NCBI GenBank assembly: GCA_029204045.2
Contig: JAQNDB010000253.1
Coordinates: 41,777-105,776, forward strand
DNA length: 64,000 nt
Reading direction: 5' to 3'
Source: Tillandsia leiboldiana
Lineage: Eukaryota > Streptophyta > Magnoliopsida > Poales > Bromeliaceae
A model generated the notes under the pieces. That model was not told where the DNA came from. It saw only the letters and a list, made by a program, of their open reading frames with translations, and did not search any database. Positions within the stretch are counted from its first letter, which is position 1. The number at the start of each line of letters is the position of its first letter. Position numbers and translations under genes: made by a program. Positions 11,606 to 22,000 of the stretch are shown piece after piece.

Positions 11606-11885
11606 TGTAGTGATCCGGCCTTTCGGGGGTATTTTTGACTTAGGTATAGTCTTTTAAGCCTTTAAGTGAAATAAAATTATTCAATTCTTGAAGTTGGCCA
11701 TTGTGAGATGCTAGTATTTTTCTGCGATAGAGCGCGGAAAAAGAAAGCCGACGGCGCGATCGGATCTGAAATCCGATATCGGGAACCCCCTGAACGGGAC
11801 CCAAAGTGATATGGTAATTAGTCGTGCATCGGAATCCGTGCTAAATATCTTGCACCCGTTAGAGATAAGGTGGTTTATCTCGTGG

Positions 11886-11915
11886 GGGATAATTAATTAG
11901 TTAATTAATTATCCC
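11886..11915. other. Perfect inverted repeat in F
   Basis: GGGATAATTAATTA and TAATTAATTATCCC are separated by two bases, GT. It lies about 70 bp upstream of the TATA box. It could be a binding site for a dimeric factor or a cruciform; no function is shown. Confidence 0.8.
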
Positions 11916-11983
11916 AGACGGAAAATTAATTAATTCTCTTACGTACGAATTAAAGAGGAATTAATTAAAGGTAAAGTACGACT

Positions 11984-11991
11984 ATATAAGG
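11984..11991 (+). promoter_or_regulatory. TATA box of LTR F
   Basis: TATATAAG, downstream of an AT-rich U3 and upstream of a purine-rich leader. Position and sequence fit a Gypsy LTR promoter. Confidence 0.55.
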
Positions 11992-12383
11992 GATCCTGAG
12001 TATCGGAAAGGAAAAGAAAAGAAAATAAAAAAAAACCCTAATCGGAGAGAAGGGAAAAAAAAAAAGAAAAGACGGAACCCTAGCCGGAAGAAAGGGAAAG
12101 GAGAAAGAGAAGGAGCCCGATCTTCCCGGACACCGAACCGAAGGCAAGAACGCGACCGGACAACCTTCCCGTCGATCTTCGGTTAGTAAAATAATTTATT
12201 TAAATTATTTGGGAGTTTTCCGTCATCTCTTTCGTTGAGTTCTTGGTGGTCTTTAATCGAGTTCTTGTTATCGGACCTCCGACCGACGTTTTGGTTGTTC
12301 GTCGATCGTTGGTTTAGTCGTTAGAATTATCGTGTTTTTATTCGGAGATTTTTGGGATGTTTCGTTGGAACATAGTGGGTTAA

Positions 12384-12456
12384 CGGGAGGCCGCCGCCGC
12401 CGTTTTTAAACGGGAGGCCGCCGCCGCCGTTTTTAAACGGGAGGCCGCCGCCGCCG
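12384..12456 (+). repeat. 27-bp tandem triplicate in F
   Basis: Three units of GGGAGGCCGCCGCCGCCG plus TTTTTAAAC in a row, the third incomplete. It marks the start of the GC-rich part of the LTR. Confidence 0.85.
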
Positions 12457-14431
12457 TTACCATGGTCGCGGGGTCTTCGCCGGAGTCGCACGGGAGCGAA
12501 AATGGAGAAGAAACCGCGAAACGGGAGCGCAAACGGAGAAGAAATCGCGAAACGGGAAGTTACTGTGCTTTTCCGTACAGCGCGGTCCACGGGTCCAGGC
12601 GTACACCCGGTGCACGCCTGCAACATCGAAGGCCAAGAACCGGCGCACAAATCCGTGCGCCGGCCCGGCCCGTCCAGCACGGTGCACGCGCTGGGCGTGC
12701 ACCCGGTGCGCGACGCCGCGGCCGAATGCGTGAACCCGACGCGCGCCAGCACCGTGCGCGGCCCGGCCTGTCCCGCCTGGTGCACGCTCCTGTGTGCACT
12801 CGGCGCATGCCGCCGCCGCCTGATGCCGTAAACCCGGTCCACGGTTGCTCCTGTGCACCACCCGACAGCCCAAAGATCGGTAGCTCCGTTTTTGTCCGTT
12901 TTTTCCACCGTTTTGAACGCCGTTTTCGCCGTTGGGATCGTTATTTCCGTGGCTTTCTTGGCATGGCCACCTGGGACCTTCTTGGTCATTATTTTATTAG
13001 GTCGGGTGCTAATTTCGCCGACGCTCCACGCCTCGACGAAATCGTCGGGGGCGTGCCGTCGGGTCTCTTTTCTCATCATTTCCGCCGTCGGGGCCTTCTT
13101 GGTCTAACCAGGGACGTCCCGAGTGGGCTACCGATTGAGGATTGAGTTTTGTTGGACTTTCCCGTCGAAAAGAGTAAAGTGGGTCTTGTGTTTTTAGATG
13201 TTAGTACACGCTTTTGACTATAGTTATCCGTGCGGACTTTCTTTAGGTCCAGACGCGCAGCGGGGGTGCGCGAAAGATTCGGGTGTTCCGATCTCTCTCC
13301 AAATAGGTGGGTACGGTTGCTGTAAATACAGCCAGTGCAGTAAGTGCATCTATCGTCATTAAAGTGCTCTCAATTTATCTAACAAAGTAGATGGACAGTT
13401 TAACCTTTCGCATAATCGTGTTTTTATCTAACAATTGAAGCGGCTGCGGTCGCATTGTTCATGACACGCCGATCTCGGCAAATCTATTTTGGGATGCTGC
13501 ACGTACACAGGCGGATTGGCCTCCGCATGGGTGTACTTTTCCGGAAGAGTGGTCTTGTATGACCCGTGTTCCTCACAAAAGTGTGGGTGCCGTGAGGACC
13601 CCTTCGCGCCCGCTGGGAATAGCACACCAGCACCGTGGAAGGGGTAAATGCATCAAAGTAGGTACTTGTGCACGAGGGGAGACTTTAGTCTCTCCGACAG
13701 GTAATCTGGGGTTGGTGCCCAATTTAATTGATAATTCTGGGGTTGGTGCCCAGCTTAACATGTGCAGGGTTGTAGCGAAATGGTTTTGGTGTTTCCGGTT
13801 TGCTCCTTATTCCTTATTGTTATTAGACATCTACTTTGTTTGTCACTGACATTACCCACTCCGTGACAGGCGCTACGAGAGGCGTTAGCCGGGAGTTTGT
13901 CGAGACTGCGTCGCGAGGGCCGTAGTCAGGACACTTGGTTATTATCATTATCTCATTTCTTTTACGCATTTAGTTAATTTGCTTGTGGGTAGTAATAATC
14001 GTGGACATGTATTATTTAGCACTGTGGATGAGTTGTACGTTTATAGTTTGGTTCTTTCGGTGATGTTTTTGTATGCGGCATGTTTTCATGATAAACCAAA
14101 TGACTTCGAAAAGGTTTTCTCAAAACGAAGTGTCGTGTGGGCACGGGTTTTGCAACTGCTGGTTTTATCCTTTCTAAAACATTGATGCCGCTTTATTATT
14201 CCGCTTGATGTTGAATGTCTATTGTATGGTTGATGGTTGGTGTTTGATGTATGTTGTTGTAAGTGAGACGCCGTGCATATACAAAGGAGACTCTGTCCGC
14301 GGACAGGGAGAATTTGTGTATGTGGCGGTCTGGCACGCACCGGGGATGAGGTTTAAATTACCTGGGTAAAAGAAAAAAAAATACACACGATTTTCCGCTT
14401 AAATAGACTCAAAAACCCCCGGGGGCGTGAC

Positions 14432-14669
14432 ACCTACCGTGGCGTCGGGATTAAAGTTTGTTCTTATCGCTGTGTGACCCCAGGGGGGTAAGTCTACCTG
14501 AACTGATTTTCGAAGCCGCCGCTTAGTGGAATTAAGATCGAGATAGTGGTCGACATAGTTTGGGAACTGCACCAAATTCGATAGCTCCTCTTGGAGTATC
14601 ACCCGTGAAACAGTGAGCTGATAGCGCATTGCGGATTTTGATGGATCGAGGGGTCTATGTGATCGATAC
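14432..14669 (+). mobile_element. E internal region, direct arm, part 2
   Basis: It starts with the CCTAC duplication of F and ends with GATAC (14665-14669), the duplication of D. It matches the reverse complement of the uninterrupted inverted arm around 9525-9750. No gene is recognisable. Confidence 0.85.
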
Positions 14670-15946
14670 TGTTGGGTCGTATATAATACGGATCTAAATA
14701 GGGGAAGAAACACCTAGAGGGGGGTGAATAGGTGTAAACGTATAAACACTCCAAAAATCGTTGCGATAAAACCCAATGCGGAAAATAAAAAAACACGCAA
14801 GATTTTTACGTGGAAAACTCCATCACCGGAGTAAAAAACCACGGGACCGATAACACGGCAGAAATCCACTAGAATTAAAACACGTACAAGGTGATTTACC
14901 GTACACACTTACGACTCAACCTTTTCCATACGCTCCTAGAGGATCTTCTCCGCTCGCTCCAGACGCTTCTCGAATCCACGATCTGCGCCCAACGCCGAAT
15001 CCACGGCGTCCAACGTCGAATCCACGACGTCCGACCGAATCCACGGTCTTCACCCAATAGCACCGTTCGAATCCACGAACGTGCCTCGCTCCGAATCCAC
15101 GAGAGCGATTGAACCTTGAATCCACAAGGACATGCGAATCCACGCGCCGATTTTTGGGGTAAATCGTTGTTTTTGGGTGGTGATGATCCGCCGAATACTT
15201 AGATCAAAGATAGATCGGAAATACCATCTAAGTATTCATTAGTTTGATTCAACTCAAGATGTGAGTATGAAAACCTAGAATCAAACTAATCAATATAGAT
15301 GAAGAAACATAGAGTATTCTCTAATGATTTCCTTTCTTCTCTATATGTGGATCTATAGCCGTATATGATGATATATGAAAATGACGGCTATGTGGATTCA
15401 CCCTAGAAAAGGAGTCATAGGGTGTATTTATAGGTTAGAAACCCTAGGAAGGAGATAAGAATAAAAAACCTGCCATTTCTGGATTTTTACGGACGGCGAT
15501 CCGGATCGTGATAACTAGGATCCGGATCGTCATAACAAAACAGCCAATTCCAGAAAAACGAAGGTTCGGGATCCGGATCATGTGACTACGATCCGGATCG
15601 TTCATACAGTTCACCAAACATCAACGTTCGGGATCCGGATCAAGAGACTACGATCCGGATTGCGACGATGTATGAACGAACCACCTTCGGGATCCGGATC
15701 GAACAACCTGATCCGGATCCTGAACATGTCCCAAGTCCAGTTTTTGATTTTTATGCAATGAAAGATTCTTCCAAGTGTTTCTACACTACAAGAAGTATTC
15801 GGATCACACAAATTCTTTAGTTAAACATACCTGATCCTTTTGAATTCTTCTTTCTTGAGATTGAGTTAAATGATCCAACTTTCTTCACCTTCAATCTTCA
15901 AGACTTGAGACTTTCACGAAACTACGCCAACTCAAATTCCGTAACA
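14670..15946 (-). repeat. 3' LTR of Sirevirus D
   Basis: Reads TGTTGGG to CGTAACA on the plus strand. It contains the TGGATT hairpin array (about 14965-15145, shown as AATCCA loops on this strand), the two leader stems and the GATCCGGATC array (about 15495-15720). It differs from the 5' LTR at about five positions, for example at 15133 and 15161. Confidence 0.95.
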
Positions 15947-15958
15947 ATCTCCCCCTTT
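15947..15958 (-). other. Polypurine tract of Sirevirus D
   Basis: On the minus strand AAAGGGGGAGAT lies directly before the 3' LTR. It primes plus-strand DNA synthesis. A second similar tract lies about 650 bp inside the element, near 16610-16620. Confidence 0.85.
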
Positions 15959-16771
15959 GGCGGTTTCGTGACAAAACATAGATCCACTAAAGAAAATTCA
16001 AAAAGATATTTTTGTTGCTATCACCATACAACAAAAATTTACAATGGAGATCCAAAATACAATACATGAGTTAAACTCCTAAAACAGACTCTAGACTTAG
16101 ACATCTGTACTCTCTGCAAAAAGAAATCATTCTTGACAAAAGAAATCGTTAGATACCTCAAGAATTTTGTATCATTCAAAAACCACAAACAGAGATGAAG
16201 TTTAAACTCATTTATACTTACCATGACATTTATATTCAGATATGTAAACTGATCATAGTTAAAAAAACACCAACATATCTTCTTTGCACGTAAAAACCAA
16301 ATGTCATGAACATGTTTGTGACAAACTTATATATATATAGATATGTAATTGATCAGAGTTAAGAACCAACATATCTTCTATGCAATCAAAAACCAAGTGT
16401 CACAAACTTGTTAGTGAACATCAACTTGTTAGTTATATTTACATGCCCAAATAGTTAGCAAATAGTTAGTCGAGGCATGCATTCAAACAAATGGAAAAAC
16501 CAAAAGTTGAAGTTCTACTTACCTTTGTGTTTCAACTTACCTTTGATGTTCCAACACATCATCATGTTCAATCAATCATTGTTCAAGTTCTCTATAAACT
16601 CTCTCCCCCTTTTTGTCACAAAACAAAGCCAAAATGTAGTTAAGACTACGAAATGTTAGAAGAGTGAAAAAGTTCCAATAAAACGTAAAACCTGAGAACT
16701 AAGCTAAAAGTAAGTATAAGACTAAATCCTAAAATCAAAATCCTGCACAAAAAGAAAAAGGAAGGTGCAGC

Positions 16772-17386
16772 TCAGTCGGAGGAGTCGGAGCTGGTACAAC
16801 TGAGCTTGCTCAAAATCCCTTTAAGCATTGTCGAAATAGATGAGCACTTCTTCTTGATCTTCTTCTGTTTAGAGGAAAGTTGCTGAAGTTCCTTCGACAT
16901 TCTTTCTTGTTCAGCAGACAGTCTTTGTTGTTCCTGTCGAAGCGATTTCAACACATCAGCGTCTGTAGCCTGTCTCTTCGAGTGTGATGGATGCTGTGTA
17001 GATGCAGATGGAGCATCCGGTCCCGTAACCCATGGATTTTCAGTTTGTAGAATTCCAGAGAGTGAGCGAGCTCTGGTGAGAGGCCCACTAGGCTGATTTT
17101 CACTCCATTGGACAGTCTTCCGTCTCGTATATTGTTTGGTTGTTGAGGTAGATTTCATTAATCTTTTTCCTTTGGTAAATTTCCTGTTTTCCTTATCAAT
17201 CTTCCGTTGAACATCTTTGAAAAATTCGTCCCATTCTTCATCATCATAGTCTGAGCTGTCATCCTCTGCGTTTTTCGTCTTGTTTTGAGTTGAATCATCT
17301 GGTTCCCTTTTAACAGATGTACTTGTGTGCATCATTGAAACCAGGAGAAGGATTAACCAAGAGAAACTCACTGAATTAAGTGCCAT
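16772..17386 (-). CDS. Third gene of Sirevirus D: acidic/basic coiled-coil protein with hydrophobic N-terminus
   Basis: I chose the ATG at 17386 (204 residues) because it aligns with the start in element C, and the longer open frame upstream runs into a probable intron. Residues about 5-20 are hydrophobic (SFSWLILLLVSMMHTSTS), like a signal peptide or membrane anchor. Then come an acidic stretch (about 30-55), a basic part with TTKQYTRRK, an ARARSL motif, and a heptad-rich C-terminal coiled coil (about 135-180, rich in Q, E, K, L) ending in a Ser/Asp tail. The position after pol is where Sireviruses may carry an env-like gene, but this is much shorter than env-like proteins I know and has no fusion-protein features. 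The function is unknown. Confidence 0.72.
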   Translation of the reverse strand: MALNSVSFSWLILLLVSMMHTSTSVKREPDDSTQNKTKNAEDDSSDYDDEEWDEFFKDVQRKIDKENRKFTKGKRLMKSTSTTKQYTRRKTVQWSENQPSGPLTRARSLSGILQTENPWVTGPDAPSASTQHPSHSKRQATDADVLKSLRQEQQRLSAEQERMSKELQQLSSKQKKIKKKCSSISTMLKGILSKLSCTSSDSSD

Positions 17387-17416
17387 TGAACAAAATGCTT
17401 GAGTAAAGAAGGTGTC

Positions 17417-17797
17417 CTGTGAAAACCAACTCAAGAACACAAAAATTCTTAGTTTTTCAAAAATTGAAAAAATTGTATCCAAAGAATCAATATCAAGTAG
17501 AGAGACTAAGAATCAAGTTAGTTTTGCAAAAGGACTTTTAAAGATAGATCAATTGCATGATTTTCGAAAATCCTTATTATATGCCCTAAAACTGAAATTT
17601 TAGAAATCGAAGCCTAAAAATCCGTTAATCAGGAGAAAACCTAGCATATAATCAAAACTAATCAACCCAGAGTTCTTATTTCAAAAGAAATTTGATCAAA
17701 AACCATCCACAAACAAAGTTGATCCAAGAAATTCGTGCGTTTGAGGAGGAAAAGAGAAAAACGGTGAAAAACCGAGATTTTGATCAATAAAACTTAC
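17417..17797 (-). other. Probable intron in the leader of the third gene of D
   Basis: On the minus strand a strong donor, CAA|GTAAGT (from 17797), and an acceptor, TTTTCACAG| (ending 17417), bound 381 bp, with the ATG 31 bp after the acceptor. Element C has the same donor and acceptor at 34995 and 35378 (384 bp). Splice-site conservation while the intron body drifts supports a real intron. Transcript evidence is not available here. Confidence 0.6.
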
Positions 17798-17913
17798 TTG
17801 GAACAGAAGAACTTGAGTTAGAAAGCTTCCAAGGAGGATGAAATCTAGAGAGAAGCGCTCTGGAAACTTCGGAACAAAAGATTGGAGTAAAGAAATCAAA
17901 AACCCCTTTCGTT

Positions 17914-18087
17914 CCTTATAAAACCTAGCCGCGATCCGGATCAGTTCATAACTGCGATCCGGATCGGCTACCCGCAGTAAGAAACTGCGTTCGGGATCCG
18001 GATCGGCAGATACAATCCGGATCGTCAGCCCGCAGAAGAATTCCTGCGTTCGGGATCCGGATCATCTAGCCCGATCCGGATCGGCCC
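17914..18087 (-). promoter_or_regulatory. Internal promoter-like region of the third gene of D
   Basis: On the minus strand several GATCCGGATC-type palindromes (17933-18087) are followed by TTTTATAAGG (17914-17923) and then about 115 bp before the intron donor. Between palindromes lie small hairpins CGCAG/CTGCG. The same motif and order (palindromes, then TATA) occurs in the LTR U3. It looks like a second promoter driving the third gene separately from the gag-pol RNA. This is inference. Confidence 0.55.
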
Positions 18088-19024
18088 CAACTTTTTCTTT
18101 AGAAAATTTCAGAGAAATTCAAGAAAAACCAGAAAAAGATTGTAAGCACAAAGGTGTATCAACTTTAAACAAAAAGCATCGTTTCACACAACAAGAATTA
18201 GATTATGCTAAATCTATCAGTAATATCCAAAAATGAAACGAAAATTTACAAGAATTAAATCCCTTAAAGTTGAACACTTTCAATTACATCTAACTTGATC
18301 TTATGAGTAATGCCTTTATCAAATAATCAATTCGGTAAAGAAAATGAAATACAAAGATCAATAGATGTTTGAAATCCCAAATATAGTAGATAATATTTCT
18401 AGACAATCTGTTGAAGAGAGTGGCTCTTTGAGCATCCTTCATTAAAATCCCACCTTATACCAACCTTGAAATTTGACAGAGTCAAGTATTTCAACATGCA
18501 TTTTACTTAATCAAAAATTTGAACAACCATGCTTGGTATACATGTGGTAGCTGCACACAGTACTCGGACGACCGAGGTGGTAGCTCTTTCCTCCATGTGG
18601 TGGTAGTTTTCACACTCCTCATTGGGATGTAACTCTTTCCACATCTTTTGAGCATATTACATTATCTTTGACTCCCCCTCAATTGGCTATCAATTATTTA
18701 AGATATAAAGTATTCAACCAAAAATTGATCTCGATTTCATACTCGACTAAACAGTCAAATAAGATAATGACTATACCAAGAGATCATTGAGAGAGAGAAA
18801 TTGACTTTGATCACTTTAGAAGATGATTTAATTAACATAAATGATCATTGCAACAGTGAAATATTATGATGGCAAAAGCATAATAAATTTCTAAATGTGT
18901 GAACAGATGCAATTAAAGTCAATTATGATCTATGCTCAATTAATGTCCTATGTACAAACATAGATAAAGAACAAAACAAAAACAAATACAAAACCTATCC
19001 TAAGCAAAGATTTCAAAAAGAAGA
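18088..19024 (-). other. Non-coding stretch between pol and third gene of D
   Basis: No gene is seen. It is nearly the same as 33836-34760 in C. It holds a conserved block (18535-18650) with repeated CTACCAC and the hairpin CTCGG-TCGT-CCGAG (18563-18576, minus strand) that is also kept in the distant family I. A polypurine tract-like run lies near 18670-18680 (minus-strand GAGGGGGAGTC). Confidence 0.7.
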
Positions 19025-22000
19025 TTATTTCAAGGAAAGCATCCCAATTGCTTTTCGTAAATGAATAAAACGTTTTTGATCCAAAGGTTTTGTTAAAATG
19101 TCAGCTAATTGATCCTCAGTTGAAATATATGAAAGTTGAAGAGTATTTGATTCAACTAGCTCTCTAAGAAAATGATATCTAAGTTCAATATGTTTTGTTC
19201 TAGAGTGCAACACAGGGTTTTTAGAAATGTTAATTGCACTTGTGTTGTCACAAAGAATTGTTACCGAAGATGCTGAAATGCGGAAGTCACTCAATACGCT
19301 TTTCATCCAAATGAGTTGAGTTGAGCAACTTCCAGCTGAAATGTATTCCGCTTCGGCAGTCGAGAGTGCTATGCAATTCTGCTTTTTACTGTGCCATGCA
19401 ACAAGGCAATGGCCAAGATAGAAGCATGCACCACTCGTGCTTTTTCGATCATCCACTGATCCTGCCCAATCGGCATCTGAGTATCCAACAATGTCCAGAC
19501 TTGTTCCCATAGGATACCAAATTCCGAAATTAATTGATCCCTTGATGTACCGGATGATCCGTTTCACCGCTTTCAGGTGAACCTCCTTTGGTGCTGATTG
19601 ATATCTCGCGCAAATCCCAACACTAAAGGATATATCCGGGCGACTAGCCGTGAGGTAAAGTAGACTTCCAATCATACTTCTATACAGTTTCTCGTCTACA
19701 TTCTCACTATGTGATTCACTTCCAAGTCCCTTGTGGCTAGTTCCCATTGGAGTTGGAAAATCTTTACAATTTTCTAGATCAAACTTTTTGACCAACTCCA
19801 GTGCATACTTGGATTGACTCAAGTGAATACCTTCATCATTTTGTTTAATTTGCAATCCAAGAAAATAAGACAGTTCGCCCATCATGGACATCTCAAATTC
19901 GCTTTCCATGGTCTCCGCGAATTTAGAAGCATCATTATCTTTTGTTGCACCAAATACAATGTCATCGACATAGATTTGTGCTACAATGAAATTATTTTGA
20001 TAATGCTTCACAAAGAGAGTCCTGTCAGCTCCCCCTCGAGTATAGCCCTTTTCCAAAAGGTGCTTTGTTAACCTTTCGTACCATGCTCGCGGTGCTTGTT
20101 TCAGACCGTAAAGAGCCTTTTTCAAACGAAAAACATGGTTAGGTTGTTTATGATCTACAAAACCTTTCGGTTGAGCTACATAAACTTCCTCATTTAAAAA
20201 CCCATTTAGAAATGCGCTCTTGACGTCCATTTGAAATAATTTGATTTTAAAATGACAAGCAATAGCAAACAATATACGAATGGACTCGAGTCTAGCTACA
20301 GGGGCGAAAGTTTCGTCAAAGTCTATACCTTCTACTTGAGAGTAGCCTTGAGCAACTAGTCGTGCCTTGTTCCTGATGATAGTACCATCTTCATCTTTCT
20401 TGTTCTTGAAGATCCATTTGGTACCTATCACATTATGTTGCTTTGGAGGCTTCGTTAATTCCCAGACTTTGTTTCGCTCAAATTGATGGAGCTCTTCCTG
20501 CATTGCTTTAATCCAGTAGTCATCCTGAAGAGCTTCATCTATTGTCTTTGGTTCGATTAAAGATACGTAGCAAGCAAATCCGCAAACCAACTGCCTTCGA
20601 GTTCTAACTCCTTCTTGTGGATCTCCAATGATGTTCGATTCCGGATGATCCTTGGAGATTCGTAGCGTTTGTTGAAACGGAGTACTCGGAGGTACACGAG
20701 ATGATTCCTGCACATCAGATAAACTAGAAGAACCATTAGATGCATCATTAATATTGGAAGTGTTATTATGAGAAGATGCACTAGCAGGAGAATCATCATC
20801 TAGAGAGATATCGAGGGTAGATTTTTCAGATTCAAAATGAGAAGCTTCATCTACTTTAACATTTATAGATTCTACGATCGTCTTAGATTCAATGTTAAAT
20901 ACTCGATATGCTCTGCTATTCGTAGAATAACCCAAAAAGATCCCTTCATCACTTCGAGAGTCGAACTTTCCAAGATTTTCACGGTCACGTAAGATGTAAC
21001 ATCGACTCCCGAAGATACGAAAGTACTTGATATCCGGTTTTCTACTAAACCACAGCTCATATGGTGTATTCAAGGTTCCTGGGCGCAAATACACTCTGTT
21101 AATGACATAGACAGCGGTGTTCACAGCTTCAGCCCAAAAATGTAGCGGTAATTTCCGGCTATGAAGCATCACACGCGCCATCTCTTGAACAACCCTGTTT
21201 TTGCGCTCAACAACACCATTCTGCTGAGGTGTATAGGGTGCCGAGAATTCATGCTTAATGCCATTTGAAGTACAAAAGTCAATGAATTTTGAATTTATGA
21301 ATTCTCCACCCCTATCACTTCTAACACGAATGATCTTTTCATTCTTTTCAATCATAATACGATGGCAAATCTCATGAAAAGAGTCAAACGTATCAGCTTT
21401 CTCTCTCAAAAATGCTACCCAAGAAAACCGAGAGAAATCATCAACCAATAAAAAGATGTACCATTTACCTCCCAAAGATGGTTGACGGGTCGGCCCCATT
21501 AAGTCCATGTGCAAAAGTTCCAAGGGCCGTTTTGTACCAACGTGGTTCAAGTTCTTGTGTGCAGTCCTAGACTGTTTTCCCTTTTGGCAACCACCACACA
21601 CAACGTTTTGTTTAAATAAAAGCTTTGGAATCCCCTTGACCACGTCCTTGTTTGAAATTCTAGTAAGTTCCTTAAAATTTAAGTGACCTAGCCTTTCATG
21701 CCAAAGAGTTTCATTATTCAAAGCGGCTAAGTTACAATTTTCAGAAAATTTAATAGGAACAACATAACAATTGTTTTCAGATCTAACCCCTTTTAGAAAG
21801 AAAGCATGGTCCTTATCAGTTACAACGCATTCAACCGATGAAAAGTTAACTGAAAAACCATTGTCGCAAAGTTGACTTATGCTTATGAGGTTAGTTTTAA
21901 GGCCATCAACAAATAAGACGTTTTTCAAAATCGGGCCATCTGGAATAGCTACCGTCCCTTTTCCAACAATTTTGGAAGATCGACCGTCTCCGAAAACAAC

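Larger units (their letters stand above)
11606..14431 (+). repeat. Solo LTR F (Gypsy, chromovirus type)
   Basis: The 2826-bp unit starts TGTAGTGATCC, ends GGGGGCGTGACA, and is flanked by CCTAC at 11601-11605 and 14432-14436. No PBS or coding region lies inside, so it is a solo LTR left by LTR-LTR recombination. The start resembles the LTR of G (TGTAGTG, and a shared GTGCATCGGAATCCGTGC), and the end resembles the LTR of L. It holds a perfect 14-bp inverted repeat (11886-11915), a TATA box, a purine-rich stretch (12005-12120), a 27-bp triplicate (12384-12456) and a GC-rich stretch (12450-12900). Open frames in the GC-rich part are composition artefacts. Confidence 0.88.

Noticed and set aside
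12327..13145. Open frames of 227-250 codons in F
   Set aside because: Opposite-strand overlapping frames in GC-rich LTR sequence with a 27-bp tandem repeat; no recognisable protein.
16772..17482. Longer start (236 residues) for the third gene of D
   Set aside because: The first 32 residues come from sequence that precedes a good splice acceptor and have no match in C, whose start aligns with the ATG at 17386.
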